24,533 nucleotides of DNA. Origin: Myxococcales bacterium UBA5297. GTDB taxonomy: Bacteria; Myxococcota; Myxococcia; Myxococcales; UBA5297. Made by a program: the position numbers and the translations under genes. The stretch lies in NCBI GenBank assembly GCA_002408385.1, contig DHSB01000067.1:1-24533 (forward strand), in the 5' to 3' direction. Shown here piece by piece: positions 1 through 8,459 of the stretch. How positions within the stretch are numbered: the first letter of the stretch is position 1; every line of letters starts with the position of its first letter. The notes under the pieces are model-generated. The model worked only from the letters and a program-made list of their open reading frames with translations. It had not been told where the DNA came from and ran no database searches.

Positions 1-30
1 TCAAAGTCGTTGACACGTCCCGGAGCGTCG

Positions 31-60
31 GCCGAGCTTGCGAGGCCGAAGTCAAGGGCC
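31..60. repeat. Fragment of dispersed intergenic repeat (core)
   Basis: These 30 bases match 10806-10835, the core of the repeat copy between ybaB and recR, at 28 of 30 positions. The fragment overlaps the 3' end of the IS110 remnant. The window edge hides whether a complete copy lies here. Confidence 0.6.
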
Positions 61-1110
61 CCGACTCCGCCTCCCTCGTTCCTCGGGAGGCTGTCGCTCC
101 CAACCAACAGCTCTTCGCGCTTCCTCGATGATGACTCGGTATCCCATGCGTCGCAGTCGCTCGATCGCGCCCTTCTTGACCGCCTCCTCGTAGTGGGCCT
201 CGTAGTGCTCGGCGGTCTGGTTGACGAAGGCCTCCCCGTACTTGAGCAGCCGGTACACCAACTGGGCGAGGTTGTGGGCAGTGACCGCGTTGGCGAAGGT
301 CGATCCCTTGCGAGCTCGCATGCGTCCGGCAATAGGCCCCCAGGGCGGTCTTGCTGTTGGCAAGCGTCTGAGCGGCGCAACTCGTAGGGTCTTGGCAGCC
401 GAGTCCTTGGGCGCCCGATATCGCTTCCCGCCCGTGAGCTTGTTCTTTGGGGCGAGGTTGCACCAGTTGCAGAACGCCTTCTCGGTTGGCCACTTGCTGA
501 CGGTCGACGCCCGATTTCGGCAATCAGGCTCTGCACTCTCGTGGGAGCGAAGCCGTCGATCCTCGTGAGGTCCACGCCCGTCGCGACGAGGAGCGTTTTG
601 CGCATCGGGGTGTCAGACTTCTTGCCTTTCGCAGGAGGAAGTGTGCTCCCGTCCGCCTTGCCCTCGAGTCTGGTTAGCGCCGTGAGGGCGGCAGCCTCAC
701 AGGCTGTGACCTGACTCTGAATGAATGAGTAGGCGTCGTACTCCTGACAAAGGCAGAAGAGATGCTCCTCGCGCCAATCTCCGGTCAGCGCCCGCGCGAT
801 CTCCTCTTCGCTGCGGCGGCATCGATAGTTGCGAAGGGCGGCCAGGACGCTTGGGTCGGGCTCGCCTGCGAGGATCGCCTTGATGATCTTCTGTCCGGTC
901 TCGCCGGTGATGGTCGCCACCACCTTGTGCTGCTGCACGTTCATCTGCTCGAGCGCCTTCTGCATCCTCGAGACGTGACGCGAGGACTCGGCCACGAGGT
1001 TGTCCCGCTGGCGGATGTAGCTGCGGAGGACGCAGATGGCATCGTCGGGGCGGAACGACCCTCGCAAGAGGCCGCACTCGTGCAGATGCTGGAGCGCCGG
1101 GGCGCAAGCC
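52..1110 (-). pseudogene. Decayed IS110-family transposase (N-terminus missing, frameshifted)
   Basis: Translated across frames, this is the middle and C-terminal part of an IS110-type transposase. One minus frame reads without a stop from about 1110 to 505 and includes GLLRGSFRPDD, QKALEQMN and the transposase_20 signature VDLTRIDG. It then changes frame near 505 (SKWPTEKAFCNW), near 390 (AAQTLANSKTALGAYCR, which carries the family's serine region) and near 315 (back to the frame of LVYRLLKYGEAFVN), ending at 52. At least three frame changes plus loss of the N-terminal DEDD/RuvC-like domain mean it cannot make active enzyme. About 150 residues are missing upstream, where the sequence no longer resembles the family. 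Family assignment is from recognised motifs. The element's own termini cannot be placed, and its 3' end abuts a dispersed repeat. Confidence 0.85.
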
Positions 1111-1260
1111 CGCTTCGGGCGAGGTCGAGCTCGAACGATCTCGGGTGGCACCCGCGGCAGCGACCGCGAGGAAGAGCGCAAAGCCCAAAGCAGCGGGAGG
1201 GGCGCGATGGGCGTCCCTCCCGGCAGAAGGCTGTACTTGGCTCGGAGCGCGCGAGGCGGC

Positions 1261-1572
1261 TCAGCGCTTCTTGCGAAGCGCCCGCACGATCTTGTCCTTG
1301 GTGCGCGAGGGCGCGGGCGCGGCCGCGCGCGCCATCTGCTTCTGGTGCTGCCGGTACGCGCGCAGCAGTTGCATCTCCATCAGCAACAGCTCGTCCTGCA
1401 GCTCCTGATTGCCTTCACCGTGCCGCTCGAGAGGCTTCTGCGTCGCGACCTTGGAGCCGTGACGCATGCGCAGGACCTTCTCCTCCTCACTGGCCAGGGT
1501 GCGAGCCTTGTCGATGGCCTCCGAAACCTCGGTGACCTCGACCGTCCCGCGGACCGTGCTCTTGCGCTGCAT
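1261..1572 (-). CDS. Small conserved-looking hypothetical protein, 103 aa
   Basis: The function is not recognised. The protein is charged and soluble-looking with no signal peptide or membrane segment. The N-terminal part (VRGTVEVTEVSEAIDKA, then EEEKVLRMRHG) looks structured. The middle (residues about 50-75) is rich in Glu, Gln, Leu and Met and probably forms a helix or coiled coil. The C-terminal tail is basic (ending RALRKKR). The ATG at 1572 is preceded by a good purine-rich ribosome binding site (GAGAGGGGAG, about 2 nt upstream), and a promoter-like pair lies 90-115 nt upstream. This makes it more credible as a gene than the overlapping frames. A similarity to short myxobacterial hypotheticals with an EEEKVLRMR-like motif is from memory and unverified. 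Confidence 0.7.
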   Translation of the reverse strand: MQRKSTVRGTVEVTEVSEAIDKARTLASEEEKVLRMRHGSKVATQKPLERHGEGNQELQDELLLMEMQLLRAYRQHQKQMARAAAPAPSRTKDKIVRALRKKR

Positions 1573-1662
1573 GCTCTCCCCTCTCTTGAGGTTGTTCGTG
1601 CTACCGGACGCCTGGCCGGCCGGCCCATTTCGGAGCGCGCGAGCGCTCTGTCAGGTGCTCCG

Positions 1663-1690
1663 ATTCTACGGGAGGAGGTCACCCCCGCAA
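1663..1690 (-). promoter_or_regulatory. Putative sigma70-type promoter for the 103-aa gene
   Basis: On the minus strand TTGCGG (1690-1685) is followed after 16 bp by TAGAAT (1668-1663), a 5-of-6 match to the -10 consensus. Transcription would start near 1656, giving a leader of about 84 nt. The -35 match is weak. Confidence 0.45.
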
Positions 1691-2049
1691 GTTTTTGGCC
1701 CGGTCTACCGGGTTCTGCTGGACCGCGAGCATCGCTCGCGCGACTCAGAGGAGGGGCATCGGGCAGCAGCTCGCCCGGGCGAAAAGCAGCGAGGTCGGTT
1801 CGCGCAACCGCGCGGACACACTCAGCCTTTGACCGCGCGACCGAAGCCGGCCGGGGGCCGGCGAGGGGCCGAGGTGCTCGCGAAAATGGTGCGCACAGCC
1901 CGACGGCTGGCTCTCGCGTCCTCGGGCGTGGCCGCCGCCAAGTGCCCCAGGCGGCTCGGCGCGAGGCTGGCGCTCTCCGAGGGCCGAGAAGAGGCACGGG
2001 AGGCGAAGCGGCTGCCGGGGGAAAGTCAACCACGTTCTTTCGGCTGGGC

Positions 2050-2183
2050 CTGAAGATCCGTCGAGAAATCCTTCTGAAGCCTCGCTTCAGCGCCTCTTCT
2101 TCAGGCGCGCACGCAGGTCGCCGAGACGGCGCCGGTCCCACCTCGCGCGATACGCCGCAGCAGAATTCCCGAGACCTCTTGAG
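2050..2183. repeat. MITE-like dispersed repeat, copy 1
   Basis: The left end (2050-2075) matches 3478-3503 at 24 of 26 positions and the right end (2166-2183) matches 3660-3677 at 16 of 18. The two ends are imperfect inverted repeats of each other (about 14 of 21 positions). The interior differs from the other copies. No target-site duplication is evident. It lies about 105 bp beyond the stop codon of the 345-aa lipoprotein gene. Confidence 0.6.
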
Positions 2184-2289
2184 CGCGCCATCATCGCGGC
2201 CGAGCGGGAGAGCGGATCCGCCTGCACTCCCAGGACCCTCGCCAGCGCCATCTTCGCGGACGAGCCGGGGCGAAGCGGGCGACCTGCGG

Positions 2290-3327
2290 CTACTCTTCGT
2301 CGGCCGGCTCGACGGCGGCCGGCGCCTCGTCCACGCTCTCGTCCGGGCGCTCGACTCCAAAGCGCTCGAGGGCGGCGGCGATGGCGTTGGGCCGGTCCTC
2401 GTCGGGCAGGTACTCCTCGGGAGCGGCCACCGCGAGCTTCTCGCCGATGGCCTCGATCGCGTGTCCCATGCGCACGGTGAGGACCGCCTCGCCCTGGCCC
2501 TTGTCGGCCGAGTCGAGGGCGCTGGGCGCGGCGATCACCGCGGTCAGCTCCGACTTGAGCGGCACGCCGGTTTCGCTGTCGACCCACAGCCTGCCCTGCA
2601 CCGACCTGGGCGAGCGCAGGTTCGCGAAGTCGAGCCGCAGCTTCGTCGCCGGGTCCGGACCGCCCTTCGGGAAGAGGACCGGCGGCATCTTCGCGCTCTT
2701 GCCCGCCTCCAACTCGACCTTCTTGTCGAGCAGCGTAAAGAGGTAGCGCTGTGCCTTACGGCCAGCGAGGCTGTCGGCGCCGTCGGGGACGAGGCCGAGC
2801 CGCCCGCCGGTCAGCGACGCGGCGCTGCCCAGCAGACCGTAGACCTCGTCGCGCAGCTTCGTCGCCTGTCCCCGGTCGCGCTTGCGCTCGCGGAACGGGT
2901 GGTACTTGCGGCGGGCGAAGGTGCGGGTGCCGAGGTGGATGATGTCCAGGCCGTGATCCTCGCTGTTCTCGGTGTGGATGGCGAAATCGGTCGGGCTGGA
3001 CTGCTCGACCCGGCGCTTTTCCGAGAGCGCGACCTTGTCCGAGCCGTAGACCCAAGCGAACGAGGCGGTGGCAATGAAGCGGTGGGCGCCGATTCGCTCC
3101 AGAGCTTCGGCCGCGCTCATGGTCAGGACTCGGTGCCCGAGCGCCGAGTCGCGCCCCAGGGCGGCTGCATCGATGGCCTGCGAGGCGGCGAGCACCGGCT
3201 TGGGCGGCTCCTCCGGGGAGAAGATGCGGCTCTTCGCCGCCCGGTCTTCGGGGTCAACACACCCGGCGACGGCGAGCGCGGCAAGGCCCGCCGCCAGGAG
3301 CGCCAGGCCCCCCCGGGCTCTGGGCAC
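2290..3327 (-). CDS. Predicted lipoprotein of unknown function, 345 aa
   Basis: No family is recognised with certainty. The GTG at 3327 is chosen because it places a short basic n-region directly before a hydrophobic stretch and the lipobox AVAGC, giving a typical type II signal peptide of about 20 residues; longer in-frame starts would bury it. A weak GAGG lies about 12 nt upstream. The mature protein has no membrane segment and looks rich in beta strands. The stretch around GRLWVDSETGVPLKSEL resembles the strand pattern of LolA/RseB-like lipid-binding folds (inference only). The C-terminal 25 residues are acidic and rich in Ala and Pro, probably disordered. It should be anchored at a membrane facing the periplasm or outside. 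It is divergent from the giant Cys-rich lipoprotein gene, separated by 829 bp. Confidence 0.75.
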   Translation of the reverse strand: MPRARGGLALLAAGLAALAVAGCVDPEDRAAKSRIFSPEEPPKPVLAASQAIDAAALGRDSALGHRVLTMSAAEALERIGAHRFIATASFAWVYGSDKVALSEKRRVEQSSPTDFAIHTENSEDHGLDIIHLGTRTFARRKYHPFRERKRDRGQATKLRDEVYGLLGSAASLTGGRLGLVPDGADSLAGRKAQRYLFTLLDKKVELEAGKSAKMPPVLFPKGGPDPATKLRLDFANLRSPRSVQGRLWVDSETGVPLKSELTAVIAAPSALDSADKGQGEAVLTVRMGHAIEAIGEKLAVAAPEEYLPDEDRPNAIAAALERFGVERPDESVDEAPAAVEPADEE

Positions 3328-4156
3328 AGAGAGACCCGACCTCGGTCGGGCTACGTCCTCTCCATCCGCCCCGTGCGCAGGCGCCCATGCCCCAGGCGCA
3401 AAGCCAAGGAGCCCTCGACGTCGAGGCTCTTGCTGGCCGCCTCTACGCCCGTGCTGACCGGAGTGTGCCTCGTTGGTCTGAAGATCCGTCGAGAGATCCT
3501 TCCTCGACTCCGTCCGGTTCCGCTCATCCTGAGCGTAGCTCCCGACGCGCGAGCGGAGTCGAAGGGCCCCTCGACTTCGGCCTCGCAGGCTCGGCCTGCG
3601 CTCGGGCCTCTCGACTTCGCTCAAGGTGATCGGAGGGAGCGGGCCGAGCTCCAGGAGATTTCCCGACACATCTTGAGGCCGAGCCTCGCCAGATCTGCAG
3701 GCCATGCGCCATCCCTTCCATCGACAATCGGCTCCATCGACAACCGGCTTCTGAACAAGTGGTGCATTCAAAAGCGACCGACGCGCCACGTCAACGCCGG
3801 CGCGCAAAGGGGACCGCTGACACCTGCCGCGCAGGGAAAGCGCCTTGGCCCCGGCGATGCGCCCGAACGGCGAGCGAGCCGCCGCCGTGCGATGCGGCGG
3901 GCGAAAAAGCCCTTGCTCCTTGCGAGTCTCTTCCCGCCGCGCAGGCGCCCCGGAATGCAGGCGCTTCCCCTTGAGCGATGGGAGCGGATAGGCTGCACTC
4001 GTTCGCGGGCCTTCGCCAAGCGGCCGAAAGCCAATTGATTAAGGGAATGGGCACCGGGCAAAGACGGTGGCCTCTCGGGTCGTGTATCATCGCCAACTCT
4101 GCCGCTCAGGCGGCATCGCACCAGCCCCCGGGGAGGCCCGGGGAGGAGACTGCTCA
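3328..4156. other. Divergent spacer without a convincing gene (829 bp)
   Basis: This separates the minus-strand lipoprotein from the plus-strand giant lipoprotein. Open frames crossing it show no recognisable protein. It contains the best copy of the MITE-like repeat (3478-3677) and a possible -10 (TATCAT, 4085-4090) for the downstream gene with only a poor -35 about 18 bp upstream. Confidence 0.6.
3478..3677. repeat. MITE-like dispersed repeat, copy 2 (best terminal inverted repeats)
   Basis: The ends are imperfect inverted repeats: the reverse complement of the left end matches the right end (GATTTCCCGACACATCTTGAG region) at 16 of 21 positions. The interior contains the sequence before GAGCGTAG shared with the copy at 10752 (16 of 19) and a GTCGAAGGG/CCCCTCGAC-type hairpin at 3558-3575. 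It also holds a CTCGACTTCGCTC-like motif followed by GGTGATCGGAGGG, which recurs in the third copy. No protein is encoded. Confidence 0.65.
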
Positions 4157-7100
4157 ATGCGTTCTTGGACCTTGCGCCTTTTGAGCGTGGGCCTTCTCGC
4201 GTCACTGTCAGCGTGCGACAACACGCTTGATTGCAAGACCGGCGAAACCCAGCCCTGCTACACCGGCCCCGAGGGCACGCAGGGGGTCGGCCTGTGTGGA
4301 GCGGGATGGCGCGGTTGCGCGAGCGGCAAGTGGGACTCCTCGGCCTGCCAGGGCGAGATCATTCCGTCCGAAGAGGTCTGCGACGGCCTGGACAACGACT
4401 GCGACGGCGAGACCGACGAGGGGCTGCTCAATGCCTGCGGCGGTTGCCGAGCGCTGGATGCGAAGCCGGGCGCGACCTGCGGCACCTGCAGCGTCTGGAC
4501 CTGCGACGGCAAGGAGTCGCTCGAGTGCAAGGGCCCCGAGGAGACCATCGGCGGCACCTGCACCGCCGACAACGGCTGCCAGGGCAGCTATCGCTGTGAG
4601 GGCGGCGAGTTGCTGTGCGCTGCGCCCGCGAAGAACGCCTGCGAGCTGTGCGGCGGCCCGGAGATCACCGGCCTTGGCGAGGACTGCACGAACACCGCCG
4701 GCTGCCCCGGCAAGATGGCCTGCGCGGCCGACGGCACGCGGCTGGTCTGCTACGGCCCGAGCAAGAACAACTGCGGCGCCTGCGGCAAGCCCGACGTCCC
4801 CGGCGCGGGCGCGACCTGCACGGCCGACAACGGCTGCCCCGGGACGATGCGGTGCAACGAAGAGGGCACCGCGGCGAGCTGCCAGACGACGCTGGTCAAG
4901 AACGAGTGCGGGCTGTGCGGCGGCGGGGCGATCACCGGCCTGAACCAACCGTGCACCAACGAGGTCGGCTGCGAGGGCATCACCGTCTGCAACACCTCCG
5001 GCGACTCGACCCTGTGCAACGCGCCCGGCAAGAACAACTGCGGGGCCTGTGGCAAGCCCCAGGTGCTCAACGTCGGCTCGAGCTGCGTCGCCGACAACGG
5101 CTGCACCGGCCGCAAGGTCTGCGGCGACGGCGGCGGCGCCTGCGAGGCGCCGGCGCGCAACGAGTGCGGGACCTGCGGCGGCCCGGCAGTGGCCGAGCTC
5201 GGCGAGCAGTGCACGCACGGCAACGGCTGCCAGGGCACCTGGCAGTGCAATGCGCAGGGGAATGCGCGGGTCTGCGTGGCCCCGCAGCCCTTCGGCCAAG
5301 CCTGCACCTACAGCTACACCGACGATGAGGGCACCGAGCAACTGTGCGCGAGCACCCTGTACTGCGCCACCGAGAACCCGGCCGAGGCCGTCTGCAAGCC
5401 GAAGCTGAAGAACGAGTGCGGGGTCTGCGGCGGCCCTGAGATCCTCGACTTCGGCGCGCCCTGCATGCACGCCAACGGCTGCCAGGGCACCTGGCAGTGC
5501 AATGCGCAGGGCACCGGCCGGGTCTGCGTGGCCGAGCAGCCCTTCGGCCAAGCCTGCATCTACAGCTACACCGACGATGAGGGCACCGAGCAATCGTGCG
5601 CGAGCACCTATTTCTGCGCGCCCGAGAACCCGGCCGAAGCCGCCTGCAAGCCGGTCGTCATGAACGAGTGCGGCCTGTGCGGCGGTCCGGCCGTCGCCGA
5701 GCTCGGCGAGACCTGCATGCACCAGAATGGCTGCCAGGGAAGCTGGCAGTGCAACGAGGCGAAAAACCTCCGCGTCTGCGTCGCCGAGCAGCCCTTCGGC
5801 CAAGCCTGCGACTACGCCTACACCGATAGGAACGGCGAAGAGCAGTCCTGCCCGAGCGCCCAGTACTGCGCCCCCGAAGACCCGACCGTCGCGGTCTGCA
5901 AGCCGGTCGAGAAGAACGAGTGCGGCCTGTGCGGTGGCCCCGCGGTCCCCGACTTCGGCGAAGCGTGCACGAGCGCCGACGGGTGTGCCGGTGAGATGGT
6001 CTGCAACGAGGAACAGACCGCCGCGGTCTGCAACGCGCCGATGAAGAACAACTGCCGCCACTGCCTGCACGACGACGTGCCTGGCATCGGCGAGGCGTGC
6101 GAGCTGCCCAACGGCTGCTTCACCATCTGGATGTGCCACCCGAGCCAGCCCGGCGAGCGGGTCTGTCCGATGATTCCGAAGAACAACTGCGACGCCTGCG
6201 GCGCGCCGAACCTCGACGACAAGGGCGCCGCCTGCACGACCGGCGAGGGTTGCGCTGGCACCTTCGTCTGTTCCCTGGACGGCTGGTCGCTCGAGTGCAA
6301 GGGCGAGGTGCGCAACGCCTGCGACGCCTGCAGCGAAACCTTCGAGGTCGCGGAGTTGAACGAGCCCTGCGTGCTCGACGGGTGCCCCGGCGTCAACGTC
6401 TGCGCAGAGGACGGCTTGGGCGTCGCCTGCAACGCCACCAAGAACAACTGCGACGCCTGCAATGCCCCCGACGTGGACAACCTTCACGGCGAGTGCACCA
6501 CCGACGAGGGTTGCGTCGGCGTCGTCGAGTGCGACGAGCCGGGTACCGGCTCGGTCTGCAGGCCTCTCGAAGTCGCCAACGCCTGCGGCGTGTGCGCTGG
6601 CCCGGAGATCTTTGGCCTGAACGACCCCTGCGATTTCGAGGAGTGCCCCGGCGTCAACGTCTGCGCGGGGGACGGCTTGAGCGTCGTCTGCAACGCCACC
6701 AAGAACAACTGCGGCGCCTGCAATGTCCCCGACGTGGGCAATCTGCACGGCGACTGCACCACCGACGAGGGCTGCGGCGGCCTCGTCGCATGCGACGAGC
6801 CGGGCACGGGCTCGGTCTGCACGCCGCTCGAGGTCGCCAACGCGTGCCTCGTGTGCGGAGGCCCCGAGATCCTCGGGCTGAACGAGCCCTGCGAGGCCGA
6901 AGGGTGTCCCGGCGTCAAAGTCTGCGCCGAGGACGGGCTGAGCGCGGTGTGCGACGCGCGCCGCAACAACTGCGACGTCTGCGGACAAGACGTCGAGGGC
7001 GTTGGCGAGCCCTGCGCCGACGGCGATGGCTGCACCGGCGCCGGGGCCTGCAGCGCCGACGGCCTGAGCCTCGTCTGCAACGCGCCGGGCCTCAACAACT

Positions 7101-8197
7101 GCAACGTCTGCAACGAGCCGAACGTGTCCGGCATCGGCGAGACCTGCTCGAACGAGGGCTGCGAGGGGCACCTCCAGTGCTCGGCGGACGGGCTGAGCGC
7201 GGTCTGCGACGCGTTCCGCAACAACTGCCTGGAGTGCAACGCGCCGGACGTCGAGGAGATCGGCGACGCGTGCTCGAACGACAGCGTCTGCTTCGGCAAC
7301 CTCGTCTGTGCCGCCGACGGGCTGAGCGCCGAGTGCGACGCGCAGCTCGCCAACAATTGCCGAGCCTGTGGCGCGGAGGACGTCGAGGGGCTCGACGAGC
7401 CCTGTGACGCCGACGGCTGCCCCGGCACCACGGTCTGCGCCGAGGACGGGCTGAGCACGGTCTGCGCGCCGCAACTCAACAACTGCGGCGACTGCAGCGC
7501 CGAGGACGTGCCGCTCATCGACGAGGACTGCACCGACCCGACCAGCGGCTGCCCGGGCACCTACGTCTGCAGCGAGGACAAGCAGAGCGCGGTCTGCGAG
7601 GCACCCGAGACCTGCGATGTCGGCCACGTGGTCATCAGCGAGATCGCCACCAAGGGTCCCGGCGGACCAGACGACGAGTTCGTCGAGCTCTACAACCCGA
7701 CCCCGAGCGCGGTCGACCTGAGCGGCTGGTCGCTGCAGTACCGCAGCGCAACCGGTTCCTCGTTCTCGGTGTTCAAGGCCTTGCCGGCCGGCACGACGAT
7801 CGCCGCGCACGGCTACCTGCTCGTCGGCCACAACAGCTACGACGACACCGCGGTCGCCGCCGACGTCAACTACAGCAGCGGCCTGAGCGGCAACGGCGGC
7901 ACGGTCGCCCTGGTCAGCTCCAGCACCGCCCTGCTCGACCTGGCCCACCCGACGCTGATCGATATGGTCGGCTACGGCACCGGCGCGACCTTCGAGGGCG
8001 AGACCGGCCCGGCGGCCATCCACGCGACCGACGGCTCGATGGAGCGCAAGGCCAACGCGGCCTCCGACGCCGCGTCGATGGAGACCGGCGCCGACGCGCT
8101 CGCGGGCAACGGCCACGACACCGACGACAACGCGGCCGACTTCGTGGTCCGCGCCACGCGCGATCCGCAGAACGCGGCCTCGGCGCCCGAGCCGTAG
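4157..8197 (+). CDS. Giant Cys-rich repeat lipoprotein with MopE-type motif and lamin-tail domain, 1346 aa
   Basis: The ATG at 4157 follows a strong GGGGAGGAG site and opens a lipoprotein signal peptide (lipobox LSAC, Cys20). Residues about 71-90 carry CDGLDNDCDGETDEG, the acidic Asn/Asp-Cys motif of MopE-type putative metal-binding segments. Residues about 92-1155 are 21 tandem units of about 42-45 residues, each with the pattern CxxC...C....GC....C......C, usually introduced by NNC or NEC. Units 6-8 (residues 337-588) carry an extra 4-Cys insert beginning PFGQAC. The C-terminal part (about 1155-1330, starting VVISEIATKG and containing DEFVELYNP and DLSGWSL) is a lamin-tail (LTD) domain. Expected to be a lipid-anchored, disulfide-rich extracellular rod or adhesin; that role is inferred. 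A terminator follows 25 bp downstream. Confidence 0.9.
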   Translation: MRSWTLRLLSVGLLASLSACDNTLDCKTGETQPCYTGPEGTQGVGLCGAGWRGCASGKWDSSACQGEIIPSEEVCDGLDNDCDGETDEGLLNACGGCRALDAKPGATCGTCSVWTCDGKESLECKGPEETIGGTCTADNGCQGSYRCEGGELLCAAPAKNACELCGGPEITGLGEDCTNTAGCPGKMACAADGTRLVCYGPSKNNCGACGKPDVPGAGATCTADNGCPGTMRCNEEGTAASCQTTLVKNECGLCGGGAITGLNQPCTNEVGCEGITVCNTSGDSTLCNAPGKNNCGACGKPQVLNVGSSCVADNGCTGRKVCGDGGGACEAPARNECGTCGGPAVAELGEQCTHGNGCQGTWQCNAQGNARVCVAPQPFGQACTYSYTDDEGTEQLCASTLYCATENPAEAVCKPKLKNECGVCGGPEILDFGAPCMHANGCQGTWQCNAQGTGRVCVAEQPFGQACIYSYTDDEGTEQSCASTYFCAPENPAEAACKPVVMNECGLCGGPAVAELGETCMHQNGCQGSWQCNEAKNLRVCVAEQPFGQACDYAYTDRNGEEQSCPSAQYCAPEDPTVAVCKPVEKNECGLCGGPAVPDFGEACTSADGCAGEMVCNEEQTAAVCNAPMKNNCRHCLHDDVPGIGEACELPNGCFTIWMCHPSQPGERVCPMIPKNNCDACGAPNLDDKGAACTTGEGCAGTFVCSLDGWSLECKGEVRNACDACSETFEVAELNEPCVLDGCPGVNVCAEDGLGVACNATKNNCDACNAPDVDNLHGECTTDEGCVGVVECDEPGTGSVCRPLEVANACGVCAGPEIFGLNDPCDFEECPGVNVCAGDGLSVVCNATKNNCGACNVPDVGNLHGDCTTDEGCGGLVACDEPGTGSVCTPLEVANACLVCGGPEILGLNEPCEAEGCPGVKVCAEDGLSAVCDARRNNCDVCGQDVEGVGEPCADGDGCTGAGACSADGLSLVCNAPGLNNCNVCNEPNVSGIGETCSNEGCEGHLQCSADGLSAVCDAFRNNCLECNAPDVEEIGDACSNDSVCFGNLVCAADGLSAECDAQLANNCRACGAEDVEGLDEPCDADGCPGTTVCAEDGLSTVCAPQLNNCGDCSAEDVPLIDEDCTDPTSGCPGTYVCSEDKQSAVCEAPETCDVGHVVISEIATKGPGGPDDEFVELYNPTPSAVDLSGWSLQYRSATGSSFSVFKALPAGTTIAAHGYLLVGHNSYDDTAVAADVNYSSGLSGNGGTVALVSSSTALLDLAHPTLIDMVGYGTGATFEGETGPAAIHATDGSMERKANAASDAASMETGADALAGNGHDTDDNAADFVVRATRDPQNAASAPEP
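5165..5920 (+). repeat. Three tandem 252-bp coding repeats inside the Cys-rich lipoprotein gene
   Basis: Units begin at 5165, 5417 and 5669, exactly 252 bp (84 residues) apart, and end at 5920. Units one and two are nearly identical over long stretches, pointing to recent in-frame duplication. Each encodes a Cys unit plus a 4-Cys insert. Confidence 0.9.
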
Positions 8198-8222
8198 CCG
8201 TCCGGCAAGCGAGCCGACTCTG

Positions 8223-8255
8223 AAGCGGCGCTCGGGAGCTTCCCGGGCGCCGCTT
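8223..8255 (+). terminator. Strong terminator hairpin after the Cys-rich lipoprotein gene
   Basis: AAGCGGCGC (8223-8231) pairs perfectly with GCGCCGCTT (8247-8255). The inner CGGGA/TCCCG pairs extend the stem to about 15 bp with a 3-nt loop. It starts 25 bp after the stop codon. The U-tract is poor (CTCC), so it may be a stabilising 3' hairpin or a weak intrinsic terminator. Confidence 0.7.
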
Positions 8256-8423
8256 CTCCGTTGGGGCGCAAGACGAGGGGCGCGGGGGCCTCGGGCTCCT
8301 CGACGCGCTCGAACCGCCCCGGCGCGGGCGCACTTTTCCGGCCCATCGGCTCTCGCTCGAGCGGCCTCTCGCCCCCTCCCCACGCCCGCACAACGCGCGT
8401 CTGGTTTCCAGCACTCGCCGCCC

Positions 8424-8450
8424 TCGACCAAAGCGCGCTTGTGCTATGGT
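8424..8450 (+). promoter_or_regulatory. Putative promoter of dnaX, leaderless geometry
   Basis: TATGGT (8445-8450) preceded by TG plus one base is an extended -10. TCGACC (8424-8429) is a 4-of-6 -35 with a short 15-bp spacer. The ATG at 8460 is only 9 nt past the -10, and no Shine-Dalgarno is seen, so the transcript may be leaderless. Confidence 0.3.
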
Positions 8451-8459
8451 CCCCCGCCC

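Larger units (their letters stand above)
1573..2289. other. Spacer without a convincing gene (717 bp)
   Basis: No credible coding region is seen; open frames here are GC-rich shadows. It holds the promoter of the 103-aa gene, two short perfect hairpins at 1699-1712 (CCGG arms) and 1724-1740 (CGCGAGC arms, 3-nt loop), and a copy of the MITE-like repeat at 2050-2183. Confidence 0.6.

Noticed and set aside
1036..4038. 1000-codon plus-strand open frame
   Set aside because: It runs antisense through the 103-aa gene and the 345-aa lipoprotein gene and across repeats; composition is Arg/Ala/Gly-rich without motifs.
5165..5920. EGF-like or Kazal domains in the Cys-rich repeats
   Set aside because: Cys spacing (CxxC at the start, then C....GC) does not fit EGF or Kazal patterns.
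4208..8431. 1407-codon open frame antisense to the giant Cys-rich lipoprotein gene
   Set aside because: It mirrors the repetitive, GC-rich codons of the plus-strand gene (Ala/Gly/Val/Leu-rich, no domain); the plus strand has a signal peptide, ribosome binding site and domains.
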